This document shows, in pieces, positions 1 to 12,286 of a stretch of DNA of 64,000 bases; position 1 is the first letter of the stretch, and the number at the start of each line of letters is the position of its first letter. This stretch comes from Klebsiella sp. RIT-PI-d (GTDB lineage: Bacteria; Pseudomonadota; Gammaproteobacteria; Enterobacterales; Enterobacteriaceae), in contig NZ_LGIT01000004.1 of assembly GCF_001187865.1 (NCBI RefSeq), positions 1-64,000 on the forward strand. Direction: 5' to 3'. The position numbers were made by a program, and so were the translations under genes. The notes below the pieces were generated by a model. It was given only the letters and a program-made list of their open reading frames with translations. It was not told the origin of the DNA and searched no databases.

Positions 1-262
<262 letters not shown>

Positions 263-275
263 TTAACCCTGCGGC

Positions 276-2402
<2,127 letters not shown>

Positions 2403-2486
2403 TTATCTTTTTAGACGTTCAATTAAGTAGCCCAAAGCGGGCTGCTTCGCTGAAGCGCCCGCCTGGAAACTAATACTCCGAAGGGA

Positions 2487-2972
<486 letters not shown>

Positions 2973-3052
2973 TTAATTCAGGATTGTCCAAAACTCAAAG
3001 AGTTAAGTTTGACATTAATATAAAACGTTTGGCCTTACTTAACGGAGAACCA

Positions 3053-3478
<426 letters not shown>

Positions 3479-3500
3479 TCATGCAATATGAGGACGCGAA

Positions 3501-3529
3501 ATTTTAGGGCTATGCCGAAAGGGTGTCAA
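3501..3529 (-). promoter_or_regulatory. str operon sigma70 promoter
   Basis: On the minus strand a perfect -35 TTGACA (3524-3529) is followed by a 17-bp spacer and a near-consensus -10 TAAAAT (3501-3506), 74 bp before the rpsL ATG. A GC-rich stretch after the -10 (GCGTCCTCA) resembles a stringent-control discriminator. Position and strength fit the main promoter for rpsL-rpsG-fusA-tufA. Confidence 0.85.
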
Positions 3530-3551
3530 GAAATATACAACGGTCTTGTCA

Positions 3552-3839
3552 TTACCAGGCCAATTGGCCGGCATGTTTTAGCGTAAGCCTGACGAAACCA
3601 GTATAGTCAACCCTGAGGACGCTGTTCGAAATTTGAGCAGCAAATCCCCGGGCATTCATGTCTTCTTCAAGTACATAGAGAGATATGGGGGCCGTCTTCA
3701 GCATTTCAAGATAACGATTACCTTCAATGCCTGCCTGCACGCCATCGGAGATCAATAAAAGATCGTCACCGTCGCGCAGCATTCGCAATAAAGTCGTCAT
3801 ATCGCAATGCCAGGGAGAATGGCGCAGGGTATGCAGCAT
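3552..3839 (-). CDS. tusB: Sulfurtransferase complex subunit TusB
   Basis: TusB is a subunit of the cytosolic TusBCD heterohexamer, which relays persulfide sulfur from TusA to TusE for 2-thiolation of mnm5s2U34 in tRNA by MnmA. The 95 residues ([10 protein letters not shown]...) equal the E. coli length. It follows tusC by 7 bp and is the last gene of the yheO-tusDCB run. The catalytic cysteine lies in TusD, not here. Confidence 0.95.
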   Translation of the reverse strand: MLHTLRHSPWHCDMTTLLRMLRDGDDLLLISDGVQAGIEGNRYLEMLKTAPISLYVLEEDMNARGFAAQISNSVLRVDYTGFVRLTLKHAGQLAW

Positions 3840-3846
3840 GTCAGCC

Positions 3847-4206
3847 TCAAAACGTCATGATGACGTCATAGTTATTCAATTTTTCACGTAGCGCGTCCGG
3901 CTCCAGCGCCTCAACGTCCAGTACCATAGAGGTTTGCGCGTTAAATCCGCGCTCGCGAAGCGATGCTGCACAAAGCCAGCAATTTTCGATGTCGTAAAGC
4001 GGAAGCACTTTAAACGTGGCGATATAATCCCGGGCCAGAATGGCCGCAGGCTGCTGACCTGCCAGCAGTTGCAGTACGCCGTCACCGACAAAAAATACGC
4101 CGATATCGTCCTTTAATGCCGAGGTTGCCAGCAGTGCGTCAAGCCCCTCTCGCCCGGCGGAAGAACCGTGCGGCGCAGAGGTGAAAACAAAAGCGATACG
4201 GTTCAT
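3847..4206 (-). CDS. tusC: Sulfurtransferase complex subunit TusC
   Basis: TusC is the DsrF-like structural subunit of the TusBCD sulfur-relay complex for tRNA thiolation. It has 119 residues, as in E. coli, and begins [20 protein letters not shown], typical of the DsrE/F fold. It overlaps the tusD stop by one base, so the two are probably translationally coupled. Confidence 0.95.
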   Translation of the reverse strand: MNRIAFVFTSAPHGSSAGREGLDALLATSALKDDIGVFFVGDGVLQLLAGQQPAAILARDYIATFKVLPLYDIENCWLCAASLRERGFNAQTSMVLDVEALEPDALREKLNNYDVIMTF

Positions 4207-4592
4207 CAGAATTGCACCACTCTGTCGCAGGTGAGCGCCGCCTCAGCCAGCGCACCCAGGCCGGTAAGCGAAAAACCGTCCGCCAGATTCGCGCAGGATC
4301 CTGCTACGTGTTCGGCGCTGGCGTCATCGGTGACTCCTCGACGCAGGGCCGCCGCCACGCAAATATGCAGCGCAACGCCCCGCTCCTGAGATAAACGCTG
4401 CCACGCGCGCACCAGATCGAATTCATCACTGGCCGGGGCAGTAAGCTGATTGGCGTTATAAACGCCCTCGCGATAGAAAAAAACGCTTTTCAGTTCATGA
4501 CCTTCTGCCAGTAGCGCCTGGGCAAATTGCCATGCGCCTGACGCCTGCTGGGTGCCGTAGGCCGGTCCCGTGACCAGAAGGGCAAAGCGCAT
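4206..4592 (-). CDS. tusD: Sulfurtransferase complex subunit TusD
   Basis: TusD carries the persulfide-forming cysteine of the TusBCD complex and passes sulfur to TusE. It has 128 residues, the family length. The active-site cysteine is visible as C78 in [12 protein letters not shown], matching E. coli C78. The start codon overlaps the yheO stop in a TAATG arrangement, indicating coupling with yheO. The [10 protein letters not shown] segment near the N terminus is typical of the DsrE fold. Confidence 0.96.
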   Translation of the reverse strand: MRFALLVTGPAYGTQQASGAWQFAQALLAEGHELKSVFFYREGVYNANQLTAPASDEFDLVRAWQRLSQERGVALHICVAAALRRGVTDDASAEHVAGSCANLADGFSLTGLGALAEAALTCDRVVQF

Positions 4593-5314
4593 TACTTATC
4601 CTGCCCCAGAAAATCGCCGCTTTTAAACTGGCGGATGTAGAGATAAACCGTGTGCTTAGAAATATTAAGGCGGTCGGCGACCTGATTAATGGCATCTTTA
4701 ATATCAAAGATACCTTTCTCATAAAGGTTCAGCACGATCTGACGGTTTTTGGCGTTGTTGGACACGTTGCGATCGGCATTCACTTCTTCGATAGTGAATT
4801 CAAGGGTCTGAGCGACCAGATCATCTACCGAAGAGGCAAAGTTAACGGATGAGCCTACGTCGGGTGTTTCCGGTGGAATAAAGGTATTCATGATCTGTGA
4901 GAACGGAACATCGAGGTTCATATTGATGCACAGAAGACCAATAACGCGTTGATCGCGATTGCGAATAGCAATGGTCAGCGACTTCATCAATACGCCACTT
5001 TTGGCCCGGGTAAAATAGCATTTTGATACGCTGCTATCTGCACCGGTCATATCGTGCAGCATGCGTAGCGCCAGATCGGTAATAGGAGAACCTACCTGCC
5101 GCCCGGTATGCTCGCCGTTGGCAATACGAATTGCCGAACACTTCAGGTCCTGCAATGAGTGCAGCACAATTTCACAGTGGGCACCAATAAGCATCGCTAA
5201 CCCGTCCACTACCGCTTCGTAGGATTTCAGGATGTCGAAATCGGTCTGATCGAATGGACGTTGATCCAGTAAATCAAGCTCGCTGGTTTCGTTGGTTAAA
5301 AGCGACCTGGACAT
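4592..5314 (-). CDS. yheO: YheO-like transcriptional regulator (PAS-like plus helix-turn-helix)
   Basis: This is a probable DNA-binding regulator with an N-terminal YheO/PAS-like domain (about residues 25-140) and a C-terminal helix-turn-helix (about 195-230, [20 protein letters not shown]). I chose the ATG at 5314 (MSRSLLTN, 240 aa, the E. coli length) over an in-frame GTG at 5326, because the GGAG Shine-Dalgarno directly abuts the GTG but lies 11 nt from the ATG. It heads the tusDCB run. Its target and ligand are not known to me. Confidence 0.93.
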   Translation of the reverse strand: MSRSLLTNETSELDLLDQRPFDQTDFDILKSYEAVVDGLAMLIGAHCEIVLHSLQDLKCSAIRIANGEHTGRQVGSPITDLALRMLHDMTGADSSVSKCYFTRAKSGVLMKSLTIAIRNRDQRVIGLLCINMNLDVPFSQIMNTFIPPETPDVGSSVNFASSVDDLVAQTLEFTIEEVNADRNVSNNAKNRQIVLNLYEKGIFDIKDAINQVADRLNISKHTVYLYIRQFKSGDFLGQDK

Positions 5315-5373
5315 TAAAGAAAGCACTCCTTTTCAGGAACCTGTCGTTATGTTTTCAGGGCAGGCTCGATTAA

Positions 5374-5500
5374 CACGGATAACTCTTCGCAAAATCTTTC
5401 AGGATGCGGCAAGGAAGTGAGCGCCGGGCGCTTACATGCGTTAGTCGTTAGATGAACGAGCGTAGCCAATGCAGGAGCAGCCTGAAGGATGACGAGTATA
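5374..5500 (+). repeat. Diverged ERIC-like element
   Basis: The right-hand 47 bases (GAACGAGCGTAGCCAATGCA onward, ending GACGAGTATA at 5500) align with the end of the ERIC repeat. Upstream, GCGGCAAGGAAGTGAGC and CGCTTACATGCGTTAGTCG match the ERIC interior with changes. Spacing between the conserved blocks differs by about 2 nt from the intact copy at 17847-17973. The left end is not clearly recognisable and its coordinate is set from the 127-bp family length. It lies in the yheO-fkpA spacer. Confidence 0.6.
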
Positions 5501-5548
5501 AACTAATACAGCGAAGGTTCCGCTTACCAGAATTAATTATAACGTCCT

Positions 5549-5583
5549 GCAATAAAAAACCGCCGCCTGAAGCGGCGGCGGTT
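5549..5583 (-). terminator. fkpA rho-independent terminator
   Basis: On the minus strand, just after the fkpA stop, a 10-bp stem (AACCGCCGCC pairing with GGCGGCGGTT, 5558-5583) is followed by TTTTTTATT. This is a textbook intrinsic terminator for fkpA. Confidence 0.92.
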
Positions 5584-5591
5584 AGCATTTT

Positions 5592-6449
5592 TTACTTTTT
5601 AGCCGCGTCTGCGGCTTTGGCATCTGCCGGGGCCTGCGCCGCGTCAGCGTTAGCAGCGGTCGCCGGTTTGATATCCAGCAGCTCTACGTCAAAGACCAGC
5701 GTAGAGTTAGCCGGGATACCCGGAACGCCGTTTTTACCGTAAGCCAGCGTCGGTGGGATAACCAGTTTGATTTTGCCGCCTTTCTTGATGTTTTTCAGAC
5801 CTTCAGTCCAGCCTGGGATCACGCCATCAAGACGGAAAGACAGCGGCTCACCACGGGTGTAAGAGTTATCAAACTCTTTACCGTCGATCAGCGTACCTTT
5901 GTAGTTCACAACAACCGTATCGCTATCTTTCGGCGCATCGCCTGAGCCGGCTTTTTCTACTCTGTACAGCAGGCCGGTAGCGGATTTTTTCACGCCTTTT
6001 TCTTTAGCAAAAGCGTCGCGGAAGGTTTTACCTTTTGCGTCGTTTTCAGCTGCGTCTTTTTCCATCTTCGCCTGAGCGGAGGCTTTCACGCGGGTCTCAA
6101 ACGTTTGCAGAGTCTGTTCAATTTCCTGATCGGACAGTTTGCTCTTGTCAGCAAACGCATCCTGCACACCAGCAATCAGCTGATCTTTATCCAGCTTGAT
6201 GCCCAGCTTTTCCTGCTCTTTCAGAGAGTTTTCCATGTAACGGCCCAGCGATGCACCCAGCGCGTAAGCAGACTTCTGGTCGTCATTTTTGAAGTTTGCC
6301 TTGCTGTCAGCGGCTGGTGCAGTTGCTGGCGCAGCGGCAGTGGTTGCAGGTGCAGCAGCGGTCGCAGTTTCTGCGGCAAAGGTCAGCGGTGCGTTCAGCG
6401 CGACAGCCATTGTCGCTGCCAGCAGGGTAACTTTAAACAGTGATTTCAT
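5592..6449 (-). CDS. fkpA: Periplasmic FKBP-type peptidyl-prolyl isomerase and chaperone FkpA
   Basis: FkpA is a periplasmic cis-trans prolyl isomerase with chaperone activity in envelope protein folding. The signal peptide covers about residues 1-25 (hydrophobic core LLAATMAVAL, cleavage near TFA-A). An Ala/Pro/Thr-rich linker (about 27-48), the helical dimerisation domain (about 50-150) and the FKBP domain (VVNYKGTLIDGKEF, IPPTLAYG) follow. At 285 residues it is about 15 longer than E. coli FkpA; the extra length lies in low-complexity Ala-rich stretches after the signal peptide and at the C terminus. It has its own promoter and terminator. Confidence 0.97.
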   Translation of the reverse strand: MKSLFKVTLLAATMAVALNAPLTFAAETATAAAPATTAAAPATAPAADSKANFKNDDQKSAYALGASLGRYMENSLKEQEKLGIKLDKDQLIAGVQDAFADKSKLSDQEIEQTLQTFETRVKASAQAKMEKDAAENDAKGKTFRDAFAKEKGVKKSATGLLYRVEKAGSGDAPKDSDTVVVNYKGTLIDGKEFDNSYTRGEPLSFRLDGVIPGWTEGLKNIKKGGKIKLVIPPTLAYGKNGVPGIPANSTLVFDVELLDIKPATAANADAAQAPADAKAADAAKK

Positions 6450-6562
6450 CCATATCTCCAGGGCCGGGGCATCTCACCCCAGGTTAACTTTCAAATAAGA
6501 AGCGTACTATAAAACGTTGCAGAACAAATCTACAGACGGACTCTCCTTAATTACCGATCTTT

Positions 6563-6591
6563 TCAGACTATTTTTGTTTAAATTAGTTTCC
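6563..6591 (-). promoter_or_regulatory. Probable sigmaE promoter of fkpA
   Basis: On the minus strand a GGAAACT -35-like element (6585-6591) lies 17 bp upstream of TCTGA (6563-6567), about 115 bp before the fkpA start. E. coli fkpA is a known sigmaE-regulon member with a closely similar element. One base of the usual GGAACTT -35 is displaced, so strength is uncertain. Confidence 0.65.
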
Positions 6592-6678
6592 CGTTAATGA
6601 CGTCAATGCTGCGCAGAGGACTAAAGTTAAGTAGAATCCGCCCGCCAGCTACTAAAAGTCGCAGAGAAGAGGTGAATT

Positions 6679-6897
6679 ATGCAGGATAAAACAATGGAAG
6701 CGCGTCTGGCAGAACTGGAAAGCCGACTGGCATTTCAGGAGATCACGATTGAGGATCTTAACCAGACCGTCACCGCTCACGAGATGGAGATGGCGAAACT
6801 CCGTGAACATTTACGCCTGATGGCGGAAAAAATAAAGGCCAGCCAGCCGTCACAAATGGCATCGCCAACGGAAGAAACGCCACCGCCGCATTATTAA
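6679..6897 (+). CDS. slyX: SlyX family protein
   Basis: A 72-residue, highly charged protein that looks like one coiled coil from about residue 5 to 55 (heptads in [20 protein letters not shown]), ending in a Pro-rich tail TEETPPPHY. The family is conserved next to slyD, but its function is not established. The gene is divergent from fkpA and convergent with slyD. An AGAGGTG ribosome-binding site precedes the ATG. Confidence 0.92.
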   Translation: MQDKTMEARLAELESRLAFQEITIEDLNQTVTAHEMEMAKLREHLRLMAEKIKASQPSQMASPTEETPPPHY

Positions 6898-6901
6898 GAC
6901 G

Positions 6902-6926
6902 TAAAAAAAGCGGGTTACCCCGCTTT
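6902..6926 (-). terminator. slyD terminator (between slyX and slyD)
   Basis: An 8-bp stem (AAAGCGGG with CCCGCTTT, loop TTAC) is followed on the minus strand by a run of seven T. This terminates slyD. For slyX on the plus strand the hairpin lacks a T-run and can only act weakly. Confidence 0.88.
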
Positions 6927-6941
6927 AGCATGATACGACAA

Positions 6942-7526
6942 TTAGTGACAGCCGCAGCCGCCGTTGCCGCCGCAACCACCTTTACCGTGGTCGTGATCGT
7001 GGTCATGGCCGTGACCGCCACAGCAGCCGTCATGGCCGTGATCGTGGTCATGATGATCATGTGCACCGTGTACGTGACCGTGCTCCAGCTCTTCAGCCGT
7101 TGCTTCACGAATAGCAACCACTTCTACGCTGAACTTCAGGTTCTGACCTGCCAGCATGTGATTACCGTCAACGACAACGTGATCGTCTTCAACGCCAGTG
7201 ATTTCAACCGGTACCGGGCCCTGATCGGTTTCTGCCAGGAAACGCATACCGACCTGCAGTTCGTCAACGCCCATAAAGACGTCCTTAGGAACGCGCTGTA
7301 CCAGGTTTTCATCGTACTGGCCGTAAGCGTCATTCGCTTCAACAGCAACGTCAAATTTGTCGCCTGGCTCATGACCGTCCAGGGCATTTTCCAGGCCTGA
7401 AATCAGGGAGCCGTGACCATGCAGATAATCCAGCGGCGCGCTTACCGGAGATTCATCAACCAATACACCGTCTTCTGTACGTACCTGATAGGCCAGGCTG
7501 ACCACCAGGTCTTTTGCTACTTTCAT
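6942..7526 (-). CDS. slyD: FKBP-type peptidyl-prolyl isomerase and nickel metallochaperone SlyD
   Basis: SlyD combines prolyl isomerase activity, a chaperone flap domain and Ni2+ delivery to hydrogenase maturation (HypB). The 194 residues contain the FKBP core, split by the insert-in-flap domain (about 70-130), and a striking C-terminal metal-binding tail of about 48 residues rich in His, Cys and Gly (HDHHDHDHGHDG, ending GGNGGCGCH). In E. coli it is also the host factor for phiX174 lysis protein E. It is a monocistronic gene ending at its own terminator. Confidence 0.97.
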   Translation of the reverse strand: MKVAKDLVVSLAYQVRTEDGVLVDESPVSAPLDYLHGHGSLISGLENALDGHEPGDKFDVAVEANDAYGQYDENLVQRVPKDVFMGVDELQVGMRFLAETDQGPVPVEITGVEDDHVVVDGNHMLAGQNLKFSVEVVAIREATAEELEHGHVHGAHDHHDHDHGHDGCCGGHGHDHDHDHGKGGCGGNGGCGCH

Positions 7527-7620
7527 GATATCTCCTGAGCAAGGAAAGAATAGTGGCGCAGATTGTAGCGGAATTCTGCACCTGTGTACCCCTTAGCGTA
7601 AAAAAAGCTGCCCGATCTCG

Positions 7621-7821
7621 CTAGTCCGGATGAAAAATACCGATCACCTGCTCTTCTTTGCGAACATGATCGCGGGCGTCTTTATCGACTTCACGCATCT
7701 GGTGACCACATTTAACACATTCAACGATATCAATATTATTTTCCCGCCACATCGCCAGCGTATCCTGAGCCTGACAGGAGGGACATTTTGCGCCTGCAAT
7801 AAAACGTTTACGGACTGACAT
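7621..7821 (-). CDS. yheV: YheV family putative zinc-ribbon protein
   Basis: A 66-residue protein with a CxxC pair (KCPSCQ) and a second one (ECVKCGHQ) about 20 residues later, a four-cysteine zinc-ribbon pattern. The function of YheV is unknown. I start at 7821 (MSVRKRF) to match the usual 66 residues; an ATG one codon upstream at 7824 is equally possible. It begins 4 bp after the kefB stop, so it is probably expressed with kefGB. Confidence 0.9.
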   Translation of the reverse strand: MSVRKRFIAGAKCPSCQAQDTLAMWRENNIDIVECVKCGHQMREVDKDARDHVRKEEQVIGIFHPD

Positions 7822-7824
7822 CAT

Positions 7825-9636
7825 TTACTCCTGATCAAATTCATCCCAGCCGTCAAGCTGGTGGCGTTCCAGATGCATTTCGCGCTGGAAGATCTCCTCC
7901 AGTTCACGTCGTGCTTCCTGGACGCGCGAAATCTGCACCGTATCGGTATGAACTGGCATTAGCTCGCGCAACATACGCATATCCAGGCGGCGGAAATGAA
8001 GCTGGGCGCGATGCGCCTGATGCGGATGAACACCCAGTGAAATTAACGCCTTACGGCCTAACTCCAGCGCACTGGAAAACGTCTCACGCGAGAACTGCGT
8101 TACGCCCGCCTGGAGCAATTCATGAGCCTCAACACGACCGCGCGCGCGGGCCATAATGTGCAGCTGCGGAAAATGCTGCTGACAAATTTCCACCAGTTTC
8201 ATGGTGTCTTCCGGCTCGTTACAGGTGATGACAATGGATTGCGCCTGCGCCGCGCCCGCCGCGTGCAATAAATCCACCTGCGTGGCATCGCCATAATACA
8301 CTTTGTAACCATATTTACGCATCAGGCCGACCGCGCTGATATCACGCTCCAGAACCGTAATGCGCATTTTGTTGGCCATCAGTAAACGGCCAATAACCTG
8401 ACCAAAGCGACCGAATCCAACGATAATAACCTGCGGTTTATCATCATCGACCCACGGTTTTTCGTCCTCATCATCCGGGCCGTTAAACTGGCGCGATAGC
8501 CGTTTATCAATGACTTTCATCAATAGCGGCGTGGTCATCATCGACAACGTAACCGTAACCAGCAGCAGCGCCATCTGATCGTTCTGGAACAGTTTTTGTG
8601 ACGATGCCGTAGAGAACAGAACAAAAGCAAACTCCCCGCCCTGACTGAGTACGCCAGCAAACTGCACGCGCTCGGAGCTACGCAGGCCGTAAATGCGTGC
8701 CAGTAAATACAGCACCATCATTTTGACGGCGACCAGCGCGAATACGCTGAACACCACCCACAGGAGATGCGTATAAAGTACGCCAAGGTTGAGCGCCATG
8801 CCAACTGAGATAAAGAACAGTCCCAGCAGCAGACCTTTAAACGGTTCGATAGAGGATTCAAGCTCGTGACGATATTCGCTTTCCGCCAGCAGTATCCCGG
8901 CGATAAAGGTGCCGAGCGCCATCGACAATCCCAGCGCATCCATAAACAGCGCCGATCCCAGCACCAGCAGCAGCGTGGCGGCGGTAAAGACTTCACGTAC
9001 GCCAGATGCGGCGATAAAGCGAAAAACCGGCCGCAGCAGGTAGCGTCCACCAATCAGCATCCCGGCAAACGCCAGCACTTTCATGCCGATTTTGATCCAG
9101 TCAAAATGATCGTCGCCGGAGCCTGCCAGCAGAGGCACCATCGCCAGCGCCGGGATCACCGCTAAATCCTGAAACAGCAGTACCGAAAACCCAAGTTGTC
9201 CGGACTCGCTGCGATTCATGCCCTTTTCGCGCATCAACTGGAGCGCCATCGCCGTTGAGGACATCGCAAGGCCAATACCGCCGACAACCGCCGCTTGCCA
9301 TGAGAAGTCGGTCAGCATCAGCAACCCGCCAAGTATTGCTGCGCTGAAGATGACCTGCGCCGCGCCAACGCCAAAAATCGAGCGCCGTAGCTGCCAGAGT
9401 TTACCGGGGTTCAGTTCCAGCCCGATGATAAACATCAGGAACACCACGCCCAGCTCGGAGAAATGCAGGATCTCGTCGACGTCGCTGATAAATCCCAGCC
9501 CCCATGGGCCAATGGCAATGCCTGCCAGCAAATACCCCAGTACCGCGCCAATGCCTAAACGTGCCGCCAGCGGTACAGCGACCACCGCCGCAAAGAGAAA
9601 CAGGACACCCGCCAGTAACAGATCGGAACCTTCCAT
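7825..9636 (-). CDS. kefB: Glutathione-regulated potassium/proton antiporter KefB
   Basis: KefB is an inner-membrane K+ efflux/H+ antiport system held closed by glutathione and opened by glutathione adducts, acidifying the cytoplasm during electrophile attack. About 380 N-terminal residues form the hydrophobic CPA2 transporter domain; an RCK/KTN domain with a dinucleotide-binding [10 protein letters not shown] motif follows. I start at 9636 ([10 protein letters not shown], 603 aa), which overlaps the kefG stop as TAATG. An in-frame upstream ATG at 9672 would lie inside kefG. Confidence 0.96.
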   Translation of the reverse strand: MEGSDLLLAGVLFLFAAVVAVPLAARLGIGAVLGYLLAGIAIGPWGLGFISDVDEILHFSELGVVFLMFIIGLELNPGKLWQLRRSIFGVGAAQVIFSAAILGGLLMLTDFSWQAAVVGGIGLAMSSTAMALQLMREKGMNRSESGQLGFSVLLFQDLAVIPALAMVPLLAGSGDDHFDWIKIGMKVLAFAGMLIGGRYLLRPVFRFIAASGVREVFTAATLLLVLGSALFMDALGLSMALGTFIAGILLAESEYRHELESSIEPFKGLLLGLFFISVGMALNLGVLYTHLLWVVFSVFALVAVKMMVLYLLARIYGLRSSERVQFAGVLSQGGEFAFVLFSTASSQKLFQNDQMALLLVTVTLSMMTTPLLMKVIDKRLSRQFNGPDDEDEKPWVDDDKPQVIIVGFGRFGQVIGRLLMANKMRITVLERDISAVGLMRKYGYKVYYGDATQVDLLHAAGAAQAQSIVITCNEPEDTMKLVEICQQHFPQLHIMARARGRVEAHELLQAGVTQFSRETFSSALELGRKALISLGVHPHQAHRAQLHFRRLDMRMLRELMPVHTDTVQISRVQEARRELEEIFQREMHLERHQLDGWDEFDQE

Positions 9637-10190
9637 TACTGACCTCCATGAATAACAGGTGATGCCAGCCATTCTGCGTAAGCGTTGGCCTGGCTTGCCA
9701 GCTCAACCGGCGTTTGCCGTCTTGCCCAGTAAACAATCATAGGATTAAGCCAGTGCATACGGCACATCGCTGCGGTTAACTCAAAAGGGCGTAAAATATC
9801 GCTCATCGGATAACGATTGAGCGCGTCATGCCGGTAAGCGCTTTCTGGCTCGCCGGTCGTTATTACACTTCGCCAGTACTTTCCCGCCAGCTGGTTTCCA
9901 CCCGGTCCGCTGGAAAATCCGCGGCTTAATACCCGATCAAGCCACTCTTTAAGCAGTGCCGGACAGCTATAGGTATAAAGCGGGTGCTGAAACACGATGA
10001 CATCGTGCTCAAGCAGCAGCGCCTGTTCGCGCGGAATATCGATAAAAAAATCGGGATAATGTGCATAAAGATCGTGCACAGTAACATTTTGCAGCTGCGT
10101 GGCCGGTTTAAGCAGAACCCGGTTGGCTACCGAGTCCTGTGATTCCGGATGGGCATACAGCAGCAGGACTTTCGCTGTCTGCGACATCAT
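9636..10190 (-). CDS. kefG: KefB ancillary quinone oxidoreductase KefG
   Basis: KefG is a flavodoxin-fold protein of the NQO1/KefF family needed for full activity of the KefB efflux system. The 184 residues start [20 protein letters not shown], the usual FMN-binding beginning, and contain the [20 protein letters not shown] signature. It is directly upstream of kefB with a TAATG overlap, indicating coupled translation. Confidence 0.96.
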   Translation of the reverse strand: MMSQTAKVLLLYAHPESQDSVANRVLLKPATQLQNVTVHDLYAHYPDFFIDIPREQALLLEHDVIVFQHPLYTYSCPALLKEWLDRVLSRGFSSGPGGNQLAGKYWRSVITTGEPESAYRHDALNRYPMSDILRPFELTAAMCRMHWLNPMIVYWARRQTPVELASQANAYAEWLASPVIHGGQ

Positions 10191-10356
10191 TCCCCTCCCG
10201 GGTTTGTCGTTCTGTCTCGTTCAGGCCACATTGCGACCAGAATGATTTTGTCTATCGTCTTCATTATGGGCTACCATTGCGGCCCGGTGCGGCATTTTGC
10301 CAGCAACCTACATTATCATAATGACAAATTAACATAGTCTGAACATACGGCACCTT

Positions 10357-12261
10357 ATGATTGTTTTCTCCTCGTTACAAATTCGCCGCGGTGTGCATGT
10401 CCTGCTGGATAACGCTACGGCCACCATTAATCCAGGCCAAAAAGTGGGCCTGGTGGGTAAAAACGGCTGTGGTAAATCCACACTGCTGGCCCTGCTTAAA
10501 AATGAACTGAGCGCCGATGCCGGAAGTTTTACCTTCCCGGGCAACTGGCAGCTGGCGTGGGTCAATCAGGAAACGCCTGCGCTACAACAACCCGCGCTGG
10601 ATTATGTTATCGACGGAGATCGGGAATTTCGCCAGCTCGAAGTCCAGTTACAGGCCGCAAATGATGCCAACGATGGCCACGCGATAGCGACCATTCACGG
10701 TAAACTGGACGCCGTCGACGCCTGGACCATCCGCTCGCGCGCGTCCAGTCTGCTGCACGGGCTGGGTTTTAGCAGCGAACAGCTTGATCGTCCGGTAAGC
10801 GATTTTTCCGGCGGCTGGCGTATGCGTCTCAACCTCGCGCAGGCGCTAATTTGTCGCTCCGATTTACTGCTGCTTGATGAACCGACCAACCACCTCGATC
10901 TGGATGCGGTGATCTGGCTGGAGCGCTGGCTGAAAAGTTATCAGGGGACGCTGATCCTGATTTCCCACGACCGCGATTTTCTCGACCCGGTAGTGGACAA
11001 AATTATTCATATTGAGCAGCAGTCGATGTTTGAATACACCGGCAACTACAGCTCATTTGAACGCCAGCGTGCCACGCGCCTTGCCCAACAGCAGGCAACC
11101 TACGAAGGCCAGCAGCAGCGCGTGGCGCATCTGCAAAGCTTTATCGATCGCTTCAAGGCGAAAGCCAGCAAGGCAAAACAGGCGCAAAGCCGCGTGAAGA
11201 TGCTGGAACGAATGGAGCTTATCGCCCCGGCACATGTCGATAACCCCTTCCATTTTAGTTTCCGCCTGCCGGAGAGCCTGCCTAATCCACTGTTAAAAAT
11301 GGAGAAAGTCAGCGCAGGCTACGGTGAGCGCACCATCCTTGATTCTATTAAGCTCAACCTGGTTCCCGGTTCGCGCATTGGTCTTCTGGGGCGTAATGGC
11401 GCGGGTAAATCAACGCTGATTAAACTGCTGGCCGGTGAACTTGATCCCACCAGCGGAGAAATTGGTCTGGCGAAAGGGATCAAACTGGGATACTTCGCCC
11501 AGCATCAGCTCGAGTTTTTGCGCGCCGACGAGTCGCCATTACAGCATATGGCACGCCTTGCACCGCAGGAGCTGGAACAGAAACTGCGTGATTATCTTGG
11601 TGGTTTCGGCTTTCGGGGTGATAAAGTCACCGAGGAAACCAGACGTTTCTCCGGCGGCGAAAAGGCGCGGCTGGTACTGGCATTGATTGTCTGGCAGCGG
11701 CCAAATCTGCTGCTGCTTGATGAACCGACCAACCACCTCGATCTTGACATGCGCCAGGCCCTGACCGAAGCGCTGATTGAGTTTGAAGGCGCGCTGGTTG
11801 TCGTGTCGCACGACCGGCATTTGCTGCGTTCCACTACCGACGATCTGTATCTGGTGCACGACGGCAAAGTTGAACCTTTTGATGGCGATCTGGAAGATTA
11901 TCAGAAATGGCTAAGTGACGTGCAGAAGCAGGAGAGCCAGCCGGAGGACACGACTAAAGACAACGCCAACAGCGCGCAGTCGCGTAAAGATCAGAAGCGT
12001 CGCGATGCGGAATTACGTACGCTGACCCAGCCTCTGCGTAAAGAGATCGCCCGTCTGGAAAAAGAGATGGAAAAACTCAACGCTCAACTGGCGAAAGCCG
12101 AAGAGATGCTGGGTGATAGCGGACTATACGATCAGAGCCGTAAAGCCGAGCTGACGGCCTGTTTGCAGCAGCAGGCCAGCGCAAAATCAGGCCTTGAAGC
12201 GTGCGAGATGGCCTGGCTGGACGCGCATGAACAGCTGGAAGCCATGACCCAGGGCGAATAA
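10357..12261 (+). CDS. yheS: ABC-F family ATP-binding protein YheS
   Basis: YheS is a soluble ABC-F protein with two ATPase domains and no membrane segment; members act on the ribosome. Domain 1 has Walker A GKNGCGKST near residue 35 and the signature FSGG; domain 2 has GRNGAGKST near 347 and FSGGEKAR. Between them is the ABC-F linker, and the last 100 residues form a charged coiled coil. The 634 residues are about the E. coli length (637). It is divergent from kefG; the gene after it is mdcR rather than yheT as in E. coli. Confidence 0.95.
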   Translation: MIVFSSLQIRRGVHVLLDNATATINPGQKVGLVGKNGCGKSTLLALLKNELSADAGSFTFPGNWQLAWVNQETPALQQPALDYVIDGDREFRQLEVQLQAANDANDGHAIATIHGKLDAVDAWTIRSRASSLLHGLGFSSEQLDRPVSDFSGGWRMRLNLAQALICRSDLLLLDEPTNHLDLDAVIWLERWLKSYQGTLILISHDRDFLDPVVDKIIHIEQQSMFEYTGNYSSFERQRATRLAQQQATYEGQQQRVAHLQSFIDRFKAKASKAKQAQSRVKMLERMELIAPAHVDNPFHFSFRLPESLPNPLLKMEKVSAGYGERTILDSIKLNLVPGSRIGLLGRNGAGKSTLIKLLAGELDPTSGEIGLAKGIKLGYFAQHQLEFLRADESPLQHMARLAPQELEQKLRDYLGGFGFRGDKVTEETRRFSGGEKARLVLALIVWQRPNLLLLDEPTNHLDLDMRQALTEALIEFEGALVVVSHDRHLLRSTTDDLYLVHDGKVEPFDGDLEDYQKWLSDVQKQESQPEDTTKDNANSAQSRKDQKRRDAELRTLTQPLRKEIARLEKEMEKLNAQLAKAEEMLGDSGLYDQSRKAELTACLQQQASAKSGLEACEMAWLDAHEQLEAMTQGE

Positions 12262-12286
12262 TTTTTATCATCCGGAGCGGATAGCC

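Noticed and set aside
6930-7400. Plus-strand open frame with long Val/Ala/Thr-rich sequence antisense to slyD
   Set aside because: It is the complement of the His/Gly/Asp-rich slyD tail; the hydrophobic look is a by-product of that codon composition.
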